Shown here: positions 43,609-52,154 of the stretch, piece after piece | Numbering within the stretch: position 1 is the stretch's first letter | Layout of the letters: every line of letters starts with the position of its first letter | Assembly (NCBI RefSeq): GCF_900113025.1 | Contig: NZ_FONT01000002.1 | Span: forward strand, 84,997 to 148,996 | Source: Alteribacillus iranensis | GTDB taxonomy: Bacteria > Bacillota > Bacilli > Bacillales > Marinococcaceae | Length of the DNA stretch: 64,000 nt | Direction: 5' to 3' | Notes under the pieces: model-generated | What the model was told of the DNA's origin: nothing | The model's input: the letters and a program-made list of their open reading frames with translations, nothing else | Databases searched by the model: none | Made by a program: the position numbers and the translations under genes

Positions 43609-43623
43609 TGGCATGATTATTGC
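43609..43623 (+). promoter_or_regulatory. Sigma-54 promoter of the alcohol dehydrogenase operon
   Basis: TGGCATGATTATTGC matches TGGCAC-N5-TTGC with exact spacing. It lies 70 bp before the first gene. Upstream, AGTGTA (43505-43510) and TACACT (43553-43558) form a distant inverted pair with an extra ACACTG at 43525, possible activator sites of unclear structure. Confidence 0.88.
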
Positions 43624-43692
43624 AATATTATTTGGCATACGGATTCATCTACTTTTAACATGCTTTGAAATAGAAAGAGGAGGAATAACATC

Positions 43693-44892
43693 ATGATTCA
43701 TGGACTTCGAATCCCTGGTGCCGTCTATTACGGCGAGGACAGTTTCATTCAATTAAAAGAGGAAGCAACAAAACTAGGATCAAAACCTCTATTAATTAGT
43801 GATCAGCCGATGAAAGATCTCGGTTACGTTGACAAAGTGGTCGAGCTTTTATCAAGCGAAGACATCGACTGTGTCACGTACTTGGGTGTTGATTCTGAAA
43901 CGAAAGACACGCATGTTTCTGAAGCGTTAGAGATTCTTCAGAAAAATGATTGCGATTTCATTATCGGTCTTGGCGGCGGTAGTTGTATGGATGCCGCGAA
44001 AGCAACGGCTGTACAGGCTACAAATGATAACGCTTTAATGGATTATGTTGGTAATAAAAAGTCAATCGAGAATGCTCCACTCCCTGTGGTAGCTATCCCT
44101 ACAACGGCTGGAACAGGGTCCGAAGTGACAGACGCATTTGTGGTGACCAACACGAAAGAAGATATAAAAATGATGATTAAACAACCCGTCATCACACCGG
44201 AAGTTGCGATTGTAGATCCTATTCTTACGTCAACATCCCCTGCAAAATTGACAGTAGCGACAGGGATTGACGCGCTGTGCCACAGTTTGGAAGCGTACAT
44301 TTCGAAAAAGTCGCACCCGTTGACTGACGTGCTTGCGCTTGATTCGATTCGTCTCATTACTGGCAGTATTAAAGACGCCTACCAAAACGGAGAAAATATG
44401 GAGGCACGAAAAGACATGGCACGCGCATCCATGCAGGCCGGTATTGCTTTTTCCAACTCATCGGTGTGCCTGGTTCACGGAATGTCCCGCCCCATTGGAG
44501 CTCTTTTCCATGTACCGCATGGAATCTCGAACGCTATGCTCCTCGCTGTCGTCCTGGAATTTACGAAAAATCATTGCGTCGAAGAGCTTGCGCACATCGG
44601 ACGTGCCATTTTAGATGACGTGGATGAGTTGTCTGATCAAGAAACAGCTGATAAGACAATCTCCTTCATTAAAGAACTATGCCGAGATTTAGATATCCCT
44701 AACTTACAATCATGGGGCATTTCTGCTCAAGAGTTTGAACAGTCCCTTGAAAAAATGGCAGAAGATGCACTAGCGAGTGGAAGCCCTGGCAACAACCCGA
44801 TCGTCCCGACAAAAGAAGAAATTATGGAGTTGTACCGCATTGCTTACAGCTATGACTATGAAGCGGTTGATGGTACAGCCAAAAAGGTGTAG
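43693..44892 (+). CDS. Iron-containing alcohol dehydrogenase (hydroxyacid type)
   Basis: A 399-residue group III dehydrogenase with NAD(P)-binding GLGGGSCMDAAKA near residue 96, TTAGTGSEVTD, the metal ligands in TGIDALCHSLEAY (Asp, His) and in LVHGMSRPIGALFHVPHG (two His). The fold includes 1,3-propanediol, 4-hydroxybutyrate and hydroxyacid-oxoacid dehydrogenases. First gene of a four-gene sigma-54 operon with a GntP permease, a beta-hydroxyacid dehydrogenase and an ALDH, so it probably oxidises an imported hydroxy acid to its semialdehyde. AGAGGAGG precedes the start. Confidence 0.9.
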   Translation: MIHGLRIPGAVYYGEDSFIQLKEEATKLGSKPLLISDQPMKDLGYVDKVVELLSSEDIDCVTYLGVDSETKDTHVSEALEILQKNDCDFIIGLGGGSCMDAAKATAVQATNDNALMDYVGNKKSIENAPLPVVAIPTTAGTGSEVTDAFVVTNTKEDIKMMIKQPVITPEVAIVDPILTSTSPAKLTVATGIDALCHSLEAYISKKSHPLTDVLALDSIRLITGSIKDAYQNGENMEARKDMARASMQAGIAFSNSSVCLVHGMSRPIGALFHVPHGISNAMLLAVVLEFTKNHCVEELAHIGRAILDDVDELSDQETADKTISFIKELCRDLDIPNLQSWGISAQEFEQSLEKMAEDALASGSPGNNPIVPTKEEIMELYRIAYSYDYEAVDGTAKKV

Positions 44893-44903
44893 GAGGTAAA
44901 ACG

Positions 44904-46250
44904 ATGCTACTAAGTTATATTGGATTAATCGTCGGTCTCGGGCTACTTATTTTCTTCACGATGCGGGGCATGAACATCATTATCGCTGCTATTATCTGTT
45001 CCGTTGTGGTAGCGTTAACAAGTGGGTTAAATTTGATGGAAGCGATGACAGGTCCTTACATGGCAAGCTTCACCAACTTCTTTGCTTCTTGGTTCTTAAT
45101 ATTTTTACTCGGTGCCATTTTTGGTAAAGTAATGGAAGATACGAAAGCAGCGAATTCGATCGCTCATTTCGTCAAAGACAAGTTTGGTGCACAGCGCGCC
45201 ATATTCGCGGTCGTTGCCGCTTGCGGTATTATGACATATGGAGGAGTCAGCGTATTTATCGTTGGTTTCACTGTATATCCCATCGCTGTAGCTTTGTTTA
45301 AGAGTGCTGATTTACCGCACCGTTTTATTCCTGCGTGTCTCGTATTCGGTGGTATTTCCTTTACGATGACCGCACCAGGTTCACCGGAAATTCAAAATCT
45401 TATTCCAACAGAACATTTTGGCACTACGCCAACTGCCGGCGGTATCATCGGTGTGATTGCTGCTTTTGTCATTATGATAGCTGGCGGCTGGGCACTCGGT
45501 AAGATGGCAATGAAAGCAAAAAAGCGCGGAGAAACTTTCTCACCACCGAATGCGCTGGTGAGCACATCATCAAATGAAGTCGCTAGTACACTTGAACAGG
45601 CAGACGCAGAGGATACAAGCAAACTACCTAACCCGATCATTGCTATGATCCCTTTGGCTCTCGTCATTATCTTATTAAATGTTATTTCTAACGTCTTTCC
45701 GATCACAACAGAAAACGCGGTAATGATTGCTTTATTCATAGGTATTATTGCCGGTTGGACGTTAATGAACAAACACGCCGCAAACTACGGAAAAGCGTTG
45801 ACCAAAGGCACAGACAACGCCTTAGTAGCGATTACGAATACATGCGCGGTAGTAGGATTCGGCGGCGTGGCAGCGGAAGTCCCATCTTTTCAAAATATGG
45901 TAGATGTATTAACAAGCCTTCCAGGTCTCGAATATGCAGGACTCGCGTTAGCCGTTACGATTATCGCAGGTGTGTCCGGGTCAGCATCAGGCGGTCTCGG
46001 GATTGCACTTCCTATCCTTGCCCCTATTTATCAAACGCAAGGTCTTGATCCTGGCGCGATGCACCGTATTTCCGCTCTGGCTTCCGGTGGTCTCGACTCG
46101 CTTCCGCATAACGGATACGTCGTCACAACTGTACGGGCCATTTGTGGAGAAACACATGCACGTGCGTATAAGCCGATTATTGTAGTAAGTATCATCGTTC
46201 CAACGATCGTATTAATCCTGGCTGTCGCAGCCTACACGATCTTCTATTAA
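44904..46250 (+). CDS. GntP-family permease
   Basis: A 448-residue transporter homologous to the one at 23913. The same runs recur: LLGAIFGKVMEDT, IMTYGGVSVFIVGFTVYPIA, QNLIPTEHFGTTPTAGG, SGSASGGLGIALPILAP and LASGGLDSLPHNG. About twelve transmembrane segments with a ~40-residue polar loop near residues 205-245 (SSNEVASTLEQADAED), absent from the other copy. It follows the alcohol dehydrogenase by 11 bp behind AGGAGG. Probably proton symport of a hydroxy acid feeding the flanking dehydrogenases. Confidence 0.9.
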   Translation: MLLSYIGLIVGLGLLIFFTMRGMNIIIAAIICSVVVALTSGLNLMEAMTGPYMASFTNFFASWFLIFLLGAIFGKVMEDTKAANSIAHFVKDKFGAQRAIFAVVAACGIMTYGGVSVFIVGFTVYPIAVALFKSADLPHRFIPACLVFGGISFTMTAPGSPEIQNLIPTEHFGTTPTAGGIIGVIAAFVIMIAGGWALGKMAMKAKKRGETFSPPNALVSTSSNEVASTLEQADAEDTSKLPNPIIAMIPLALVIILLNVISNVFPITTENAVMIALFIGIIAGWTLMNKHAANYGKALTKGTDNALVAITNTCAVVGFGGVAAEVPSFQNMVDVLTSLPGLEYAGLALAVTIIAGVSGSASGGLGIALPILAPIYQTQGLDPGAMHRISALASGGLDSLPHNGYVVTTVRAICGETHARAYKPIIVVSIIVPTIVLILAVAAYTIFY

Positions 46251-46280
46251 TACCTATCACTTCATGAGGAGGAAATAATT

Positions 46281-47177
46281 ATGAGCAACAAGACTATAGG
46301 TTTTATTGGTTTAGGAAACATGGGAGCGCCCATGGCAGAAAATTTATTAAAAAATGGTTACACGGTCTATGGGTATGATATCAATGAAGAAGCGTTGAAC
46401 ACATTTGCCGATAAAGGCGGAAACAGCTGTCCAACAGTCAAACAAGCGGTAGAAAACGCAGATGTACTGTTTGTCAGCCTTCCGTCACCTCCGATCGTAC
46501 GCGATGTGTATCTAGGAGAAGACGGTATTCTCGCTCATGCACCAAAAAACTTACTCATCGCAGATACAAGTACCGTCTCTTCTGAGCTGAACCGGGAACT
46601 GGGAGAAGCCTGCAAAGAGAAAAACGTCCGCTACTTAGGAGCACCTGTCAGCGGCGGAGTTATCGGTGCTGTGAATGCGACACTTACATTCATGGTAGGA
46701 GGCCCTAAACAAGATTATGAAGAAGTCCGTCCAGTTCTCGACGTGCTCGGTGGTAACCTCTTCTATCTCGGAGAAGGGTATGACAGCGGCACTGTCATTA
46801 AGTTAATCAACAACTTAATGATCGGCTTCTATACAGAAGCGGTCGGCGAAGCCCTTACATTAGGAGAGAACATGGGTCTTGATAGACAGACAATGTACGA
46901 CATTTTAAATGTCAGCTACGGACAAAGTAAAATCTATGACCGAAACTATAAAGAATACATGGCCAATGAAGATTACGAGCCTGGCTTCTCTACGAATCTT
47001 TTATTAAAAGATTTAAAATTAGCCCAGCAAATGGCTGAAGAATCAGGAACCCAACTCCCTATCGGAGATAAACTAGTTGACTGGTATTCCACAGTGGCGG
47101 ATAATGGGTATGGACATAACGATATGTCCGCCGTTTACTTGTACTTGCAGAAGCTTGGACAAAAGCAAAAACAATAA
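46281..47177 (+). CDS. 3-hydroxyisobutyrate/tartronate semialdehyde-type dehydrogenase
   Basis: A 298-residue beta-hydroxyacid dehydrogenase. Motifs: GFIGLGNMGAPMA (cofactor), GAPVSGGVIGA (substrate), and GTVIKLINNLMIG with the catalytic lysine. It belongs to the same superfamily as the protein at 3536 but shares its operon with a permease, an iron dehydrogenase and an ALDH. Such enzymes oxidise or reduce 3- or 4-carbon hydroxy acids and semialdehydes. Two dehydrogenases in one operon suggest two isomeric substrates or a reduction/oxidation branch. AGGAGG precedes the start. Confidence 0.9.
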   Translation: MSNKTIGFIGLGNMGAPMAENLLKNGYTVYGYDINEEALNTFADKGGNSCPTVKQAVENADVLFVSLPSPPIVRDVYLGEDGILAHAPKNLLIADTSTVSSELNRELGEACKEKNVRYLGAPVSGGVIGAVNATLTFMVGGPKQDYEEVRPVLDVLGGNLFYLGEGYDSGTVIKLINNLMIGFYTEAVGEALTLGENMGLDRQTMYDILNVSYGQSKIYDRNYKEYMANEDYEPGFSTNLLLKDLKLAQQMAEESGTQLPIGDKLVDWYSTVADNGYGHNDMSAVYLYLQKLGQKQKQ

Positions 47178-47222
47178 TCAAAAGGTGAACAAATATATTA
47201 CATTTATGGAGGGACAAATATT

Positions 47223-48701
47223 ATGACTCAAACTTCTAATATCACAACATATTACAACTTGATTGGCGGCGAAGAAACAGCATCTAGTGCAAACGAAACG
47301 ATCGTAGTAGAAAATCCGGCGAAAAAATCTGAGAAACTAGGTATCTTCCAAAAATCTACCCAAGAAGATTTAGAAAAAGCAGTAGAGGCTGCTAAAAAAG
47401 CACTCCCAGATTGGAAAGAAACACCGGCTCCGGCTCGCGGAGAATATATTCAAAAAGCAGCACGCTACATTGAAGAACGAGCTGAAGAATACAAAGAACT
47501 TCTCGTTCGTGAAGTAGGGAAATCTTACAAGGATGCGGACGCAGAGGTTGTACGTACGATTCGTGCGATGCGTTTTCTAAGCGGAGAAGCAGAGCGCATG
47601 ACAGGTGAAACAATCCCATCCTGGATTCCAGGTGTCCGCGCATATACGAAACGCGAACCGCTCGGAGTGGTAGGCGTCATTACTCCTTGGAACGTACCAC
47701 TTGCCATCGCGGCTTGGAAAATTGCTACTGCGATCGCTACTGGTAACACGGTTGTCTTCAAGCCATCCAGTCAGACACCATTAATCAGCTATCGTTTGAT
47801 CGAAGCATATCGTGAAGTAAGCCTTCCAGATGGCGTGGTTAACTTCATCACTGGTTCTGGTTCTGTCGTCGGGAACGGTATCGCGAGCCACAAAGATATT
47901 AAAGCTGTTTCCTTTACTGGCTCTAACCCTGTCGGCAGCCACATCAACAAGCTTGTGGCTGAACGCGGCGGCCGCTTCCAAGCTGAAATGGGAGGAAAAA
48001 ACCCATTTGTCGTTCTAGAGGACGCTGACCTAGACCTTGCGACAAGCAACGTTATCGATGGCGGCTTTGGAGAAAGCGGACAGCGTTGTACAGCAACGAG
48101 CCGTGTGATTCTTGTCAAAGATATCGCCGAAACCTTCATTGAACAGCTGCTTGAAAAAGTTAAGAACGTTAAAGTAGGCAACCCAATGGAAGATGGAACA
48201 ACCATGGGACCTGTAGTCGACGAAGGCGCCATGAAATCAATCCTCGAATACATTGAAATTGGTAAAAAAGAAGGCGCGGAACTTCTTGCCGGCGGACATC
48301 AACTGGAAGATGGCGAACATAGCGACGGTTACTTTATCGCTCCTACTGTCTTCCGCAACGTGACACCAGACATGACGATCGCACAAGAAGAAATCTTCGG
48401 TCCCGTGATCAGCATCATGATCGCAGAAGACTACGATCAAGCGCTAGAGTGGGCAAACGACATTGATTACGGTCTTTCTTCTACGATCTACACGAACGAC
48501 ATGGAACGAGCAACACACTTCATGGATCACGTCGAAGCAGGATTAACGCACGTGAACATGATGACCATGTGGAGTGAGCCACACCTTCCATTCGGAGGAA
48601 TCAAAGACACAGGTATCGGCGGATACAGAGAACAAGGAAGCACCGGTATCAACTTCTTCACCGAATGGAAAACAGCATACGTGAAGCCTCATAATAAATA
48701 A
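47223..48701 (+). CDS. Aldehyde dehydrogenase (semialdehyde dehydrogenase type)
   Basis: A 492-residue ALDH. AEMGGKNPFVVLEDADLD supplies the glutamate, GFGESGQRCTATSR the catalytic cysteine, and EEIFGPVISIMIAED the C-terminal motif; GQRCTATSR is typical of succinic, ketoglutaric and related semialdehyde dehydrogenases. It ends the sigma-54 operon and is followed by a strong terminator. It should oxidise the semialdehyde made by one of the two dehydrogenases to a dicarboxylic acid. TGGAGGG lies before ATG 47223. Confidence 0.92.
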   Translation: MTQTSNITTYYNLIGGEETASSANETIVVENPAKKSEKLGIFQKSTQEDLEKAVEAAKKALPDWKETPAPARGEYIQKAARYIEERAEEYKELLVREVGKSYKDADAEVVRTIRAMRFLSGEAERMTGETIPSWIPGVRAYTKREPLGVVGVITPWNVPLAIAAWKIATAIATGNTVVFKPSSQTPLISYRLIEAYREVSLPDGVVNFITGSGSVVGNGIASHKDIKAVSFTGSNPVGSHINKLVAERGGRFQAEMGGKNPFVVLEDADLDLATSNVIDGGFGESGQRCTATSRVILVKDIAETFIEQLLEKVKNVKVGNPMEDGTTMGPVVDEGAMKSILEYIEIGKKEGAELLAGGHQLEDGEHSDGYFIAPTVFRNVTPDMTIAQEEIFGPVISIMIAEDYDQALEWANDIDYGLSSTIYTNDMERATHFMDHVEAGLTHVNMMTMWSEPHLPFGGIKDTGIGGYREQGSTGINFFTEWKTAYVKPHNK

Positions 48702-48711
48702 GTATCAAAAC

Positions 48712-48741
48712 AACCCCCTGTCATCAGCGTGACAGGGGGTT
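48712..48741. terminator. Strong terminator between convergent operons
   Basis: AACCCCCTGTCA and TGACAGGGGGTT form a perfect 12-bp stem with a 6-nt loop. It ends the rightward ALDH operon and probably also the leftward M20/symporter transcript. Confidence 0.92.
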
Positions 48742-48796
48742 ATTTGCTATATTCACTTCATTGAAGTCAGAGATATAACGAATCATGACATAGCTA

Positions 48797-50095
48797 TTAT
48801 TTTTCTTCTTTTACAACTCCACACCAATTCACGAGAAAATCGGCATAGACTTTGGTGACGTTTTTGACGCTTTCGAGGTCGACCCATTCGTCGATGCCGT
48901 GCATGTTACCGCCGGTTGGTCCGTAGCATGTGCACGGGATGTCGTAATAGAGATTGAAGAAGCGAGCATCCGTGGTTGCGGTTAAGATTGAACGCTCTGG
49001 CGGTGTTTGAAGGACGGTTTCATGAGCGCTGTCAAGCACTTGGAAAAGCTCGGATTGATCATCAAGTGCGAATCCTTCAGCGTGGAAGCCGTAGAATGTA
49101 ATTTCCGGCGGGCACTCACGGAGCCACTCGTCTTCTTTGGCCGCTTCTAACAACCACTCTTTTACGTTCGCTTTGATTTCGTCTGGATCCTGTCCTGGGT
49201 AGAAGCCGACGCGAGCTTCCAGTGTCGCTTCCGATGGAACATTGGATGGCCAGTCTCCCCCTTGGATTGTACCGATGTTGACATTGAGCGGATGCGGATG
49301 TTCCGCGAAGTCCGGATGCTTCGGTTCTTCATTAATGTGAGTCCGATATTTTTTGAGCGCGTCCATCATGACATACAATTTCTCGATTGCATTCACCGCT
49401 TCGCTGGCGCGTTCCGTGTGGGCGCCAAGTCCTTTCACTTTGACGCGCATCCACATGACACCGACTTGGGATTTGGTTGCTTTGTAGCCGAATGGTTCTG
49501 GAATGAGCGCTCCATCGGCCGTATAACCTTTTTCGAGAGCTGCAAGTGCGCCGTTTCCTGTACATTCTTCCTCAATGACAGTTTGCAGCATGAAGTCAGC
49601 GGCTGGGCGGTAGCCGGCTGCACGAACGGCTTTGTAAGCATAAATCATGGCCGCGACACCTGATTTCATGTCCTGGATTCCGCGTCCGTACATTTTCCCG
49701 TCCTTGATGGTGGATCCCCATGGATCATACGACCAAGCAGAAACCGGCTCCGGGCTCACGACATCGATATGTCCTTGGTATATAAGACTTTTTCCTTTTT
49801 TCACATCGGCTCCTGGTGCTTTCGCAACGACAACCGTACGACCGTCATAGCCCCATTCCGGTACGGAAAAGCCAGGATGGGAAGACAGCTCTTTCATATC
49901 GGGGACAAACTGATCGACATCGAGTTCCATTTCTTCAAAATGCTTAGCGAGGTAATTTTGAAGGGCTTGTTCATTCCCTAAGGTTGTAGGATAGCGTCCG
50001 ATTTCCTGTAGAAATTCCACTTCTTCATCCCACAATTGATCGACTTGGTTAAAAATGTCTTCTGTTACTTGTGTATTTTTCACTGTTGTTTTCAC
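48797..50095 (-). CDS. M20-family peptidase/deacylase (ArgE/DapE type)
   Basis: A 432-residue zinc hydrolase. The metal ligands are visible in YQGHIDVVSPE (His, Asp), GRGIQDMKSG (bridging Asp), VIEEECTGNG (catalytic and ligand Glu) and near the C-terminus MHGIDEWVD (His). A lid domain with GLGAHTERASEAVNAIE lies between. The family removes acyl groups from N-acyl amino acids or cleaves dipeptides. The start is set at GTG 50095, 8 bp after GGGAG; GTG 50104 is too near. It follows the symporter gene and should act on the imported compound. Confidence 0.9.
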   Translation of the reverse strand: MKTTVKNTQVTEDIFNQVDQLWDEEVEFLQEIGRYPTTLGNEQALQNYLAKHFEEMELDVDQFVPDMKELSSHPGFSVPEWGYDGRTVVVAKAPGADVKKGKSLIYQGHIDVVSPEPVSAWSYDPWGSTIKDGKMYGRGIQDMKSGVAAMIYAYKAVRAAGYRPAADFMLQTVIEEECTGNGALAALEKGYTADGALIPEPFGYKATKSQVGVMWMRVKVKGLGAHTERASEAVNAIEKLYVMMDALKKYRTHINEEPKHPDFAEHPHPLNVNIGTIQGGDWPSNVPSEATLEARVGFYPGQDPDEIKANVKEWLLEAAKEDEWLRECPPEITFYGFHAEGFALDDQSELFQVLDSAHETVLQTPPERSILTATTDARFFNLYYDIPCTCYGPTGGNMHGIDEWVDLESVKNVTKVYADFLVNWCGVVKEEK

Positions 50096-50125
50096 AGTCT
50101 TCACTCCCTTTAGAAATTTCTCATA

Positions 50126-51718
50126 TTACAGACCGATCATCATGAAGAAATAACCCCAAATCAAGGCTGCAATGAAGATGAAGGCAATCGATATTACCAT
50201 CGTTTGCTTGTACTCTTTCTTCAACTTCGCCAACCCATTTTCTTGTGCCATGTATTGATTAATCGTAATATCGGCAAAGTTGGTTTGTTTCATTTCTTTA
50301 TAGTAATTTAATTCATACTCATTTGGTTTCGTAAATAATGCAATCACTATAAGAGTCAATACTCCGACGGCAAATGAGATCATCAACGAATCAATATGAA
50401 CAGGTAAAGAAATAATTTCTCTCCGTGCTAATTCATCCACTAAAATGAACGTGGCCGTACCGACAATCATACTGCCGATCGCCGCTTGACTGTTCATACG
50501 CTTCCATTCTAATCCTCCGACGACGGTTGGCAGCCAACCTACTCCGAAAATGGAACCGGCATAGATGGAAATCCAGTATATCGCTGAAGGGCGGGCAATC
50601 GCGATAAGACAGACGACCACGGCTACTATCACTTGTGCCCAGCGTCCGACGCGAAGACTTTGTTTTTCATCCATTTTTTCATCACGCATATGTTCATATA
50701 AGTCTCTTGCTAGTGCGAAACCAGTCAACACAAACAAAGTAGATGCGGTAGACATGATAGAAGCCATGAGACCGGCAAGACCGATTCCTCCAAGGAAAGA
50801 CGGCACGTGATTTAAGAATCCAATGACCATGACATTGTCCGTATCTTGTATTCCTGGCTGAATAACTTGCATCGCACCAGCGGCAAGGAACACAATGAGC
50901 TGCATAAATGGCGCGAGAAACACACCAATGACGGCTGCTTTCAAAATAACGAAATCGTTTTTGGCTGGAAAAACCCTTGAAACCAATGCAGGGGTACAAG
51001 AAAAGAACAAAATCCAAACGAGAAACTGAGAAATCGACCAGCCTAACGGACGTTGTTCGGCTCCTCCGATCGTCCAATAATGCGGGATGGTTTCTTCAAT
51101 CGCTTTCATATTATCAAAGCCTGCCGTTCCAATCAGCAAAGGTGCAATCACCGCCGATATCGCAAGCATGGTAAATAGCATAATCGTATCCGTTACGACC
51201 ACACCGTACATGCCGCCAATCGCACAAAACACAAGCAATGCAACGGTAAATAAGATGATCATAAGAGGAAACGAAATGCCAGTAATCTCACTAAGGACTA
51301 ATCCTGCACCAATTAATTGGATCACACCATAGCCCAGCAGGCCAATGATCATAATAATAATGGCAATAACACTTACTGTTCTGTTATTAAAACGTTTTTC
51401 AAAAAAGTCCGGCATCGTTTGGCAGCCAAGCGCTTTCATTTTTCTGCCTATATATACGACTGCCAAGAGCGTTCCTATCCAAGCACCGAATGACCCAAGT
51501 GCCGCAATAACCAATGGTCCTTCGGAGTAAGACTGACCAGAAATACCAAGTAACGTTACCGCGCTTAAATACGTGGCAGCTAATGTACCAACGATTAAAA
51601 GCGTCGTTCCTTTCTCCCCCATGACATAGAAATCTGCTTTATTTTTGATAAGCCTGGCAACAAGGCCGCCGGCAATCACATAAACCGCGATGACAATAAA
51701 AAACACTGCCGTTGTCAT
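50126..51718 (-). CDS. Sodium:solute symporter (SSS family)
   Basis: A 530-residue membrane protein with about 13 helices. The SSS family markers include the N-terminal FYVMGEKGTTLLIVGTLAATYLSA region (cited as GEKGTTLLIVGTLAATYLSA), GAWIGTLLAVVYIGRKMKALG and GGIGLAGLMASIMSTASTLF. These proteins use sodium to import amino acids, peptides, sugars or carboxylates. GGGGGAG lies 7 bp before ATG 51718. It is preceded by a 34-residue membrane peptide gene and followed by an M20 deacylase, so the imported compound is likely an N-acyl amino acid or small peptide. Confidence 0.92.
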   Translation of the reverse strand: MTTAVFFIVIAVYVIAGGLVARLIKNKADFYVMGEKGTTLLIVGTLAATYLSAVTLLGISGQSYSEGPLVIAALGSFGAWIGTLLAVVYIGRKMKALGCQTMPDFFEKRFNNRTVSVIAIIIMIIGLLGYGVIQLIGAGLVLSEITGISFPLMIILFTVALLVFCAIGGMYGVVVTDTIMLFTMLAISAVIAPLLIGTAGFDNMKAIEETIPHYWTIGGAEQRPLGWSISQFLVWILFFSCTPALVSRVFPAKNDFVILKAAVIGVFLAPFMQLIVFLAAGAMQVIQPGIQDTDNVMVIGFLNHVPSFLGGIGLAGLMASIMSTASTLFVLTGFALARDLYEHMRDEKMDEKQSLRVGRWAQVIVAVVVCLIAIARPSAIYWISIYAGSIFGVGWLPTVVGGLEWKRMNSQAAIGSMIVGTATFILVDELARREIISLPVHIDSLMISFAVGVLTLIVIALFTKPNEYELNYYKEMKQTNFADITINQYMAQENGLAKLKKEYKQTMVISIAFIFIAALIWGYFFMMIGL

Positions 51719-51797
51719 GTGACTCTCTCCCCCATTTCTTATCTAATTTATATGTCGTTTCTCTTCGCCATTACGACTCTCTTCTTCTTGTTCAAGC

Positions 51798-51902
51798 TTA
51801 CGAATAACAGGTAGTCTTTCTAAGTATCCAAATGACTACGATCGAAGAGATGAAAGTCGTTAGAAAAGCATTAAGGAATAATATAAAGACATCGACGTTC
51901 AC
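51798..51902 (-). CDS. 34-residue single-span membrane peptide, symporter-associated
   Basis: A short gene starting at GTG 51902 behind GGGAGGT and ending at TAA 51798. The product NVDVFILFLNAFLTTFISS... continues hydrophobic to VVIWILRK and ends with a few polar residues: one transmembrane helix with a positive C-terminal side. It lies between the sigma-54 promoter (51955) and the symporter start (51718), so it is the first gene of that transcript. Small accessory peptides encoded before SSS symporters are known in other bacteria, but no homology can be shown here. Confidence 0.65.
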   Translation of the reverse strand: MNVDVFILFLNAFLTTFISSIVVIWILRKTTCYS

Positions 51903-51954
51903 TACTTTTACCTCCCTTCACTAATCATTTTTGAAATCGTTGTCATTACTAATT

Positions 51955-51969
51955 GCAAAAACTGTGCCA
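51955..51969 (-). promoter_or_regulatory. Sigma-54 promoter of the symporter/deacylase operon
   Basis: The minus strand reads TGGCACAGTTTTTGC, a near-perfect -24/-12 element (TGGCAC-N5-TTGC). Transcription should begin near 51944, ~42 nt before the small membrane peptide gene. The divergent sigma-54 activator lies on the other side. Confidence 0.92.
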
Positions 51970-52048
51970 ACTTTAATAATTGAAAATGGGAGAAAAGTGC
52001 GGCGTTGACGAAAGAAGGAACGTCGTATAAAATGAAATATTATTCGAA

Positions 52049-52131
52049 CGAACCATTTTTGATTCGAGTGAATGTCATTTGGTTCACTCAAGAAAGAGAT
52101 AAAGAAGGAATTGAACCATTTCAGATTCAAT
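52049..52131 (-). promoter_or_regulatory. Three candidate activator sites GAA-N10-TTC
   Basis: Inverted repeats with identical 10-bp spacers: CGAA-N10-TTCG (52049-52066), GAGTGAA-N10-TTCACTC (52066-52089) and ATTGAA-N10-TTCAAT (52110-52131). Centres are 20 and 43 bp apart. Two share CCATTTNNGA in the spacer. They lie 80-180 bp upstream of the divergent sigma-54 promoter, a normal enhancer distance, and before the activator's start. Confidence 0.65.
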
Positions 52132-52154
52132 GTTTGTATGATTGGTGGGAGAAT

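Noticed and set aside
52005..52154. N-terminal extension of the interrupted activator from 52005
   Set aside because: No ribosome binding site and it would run through the three activator dyads; ATG 52155 begins the family-like sequence.
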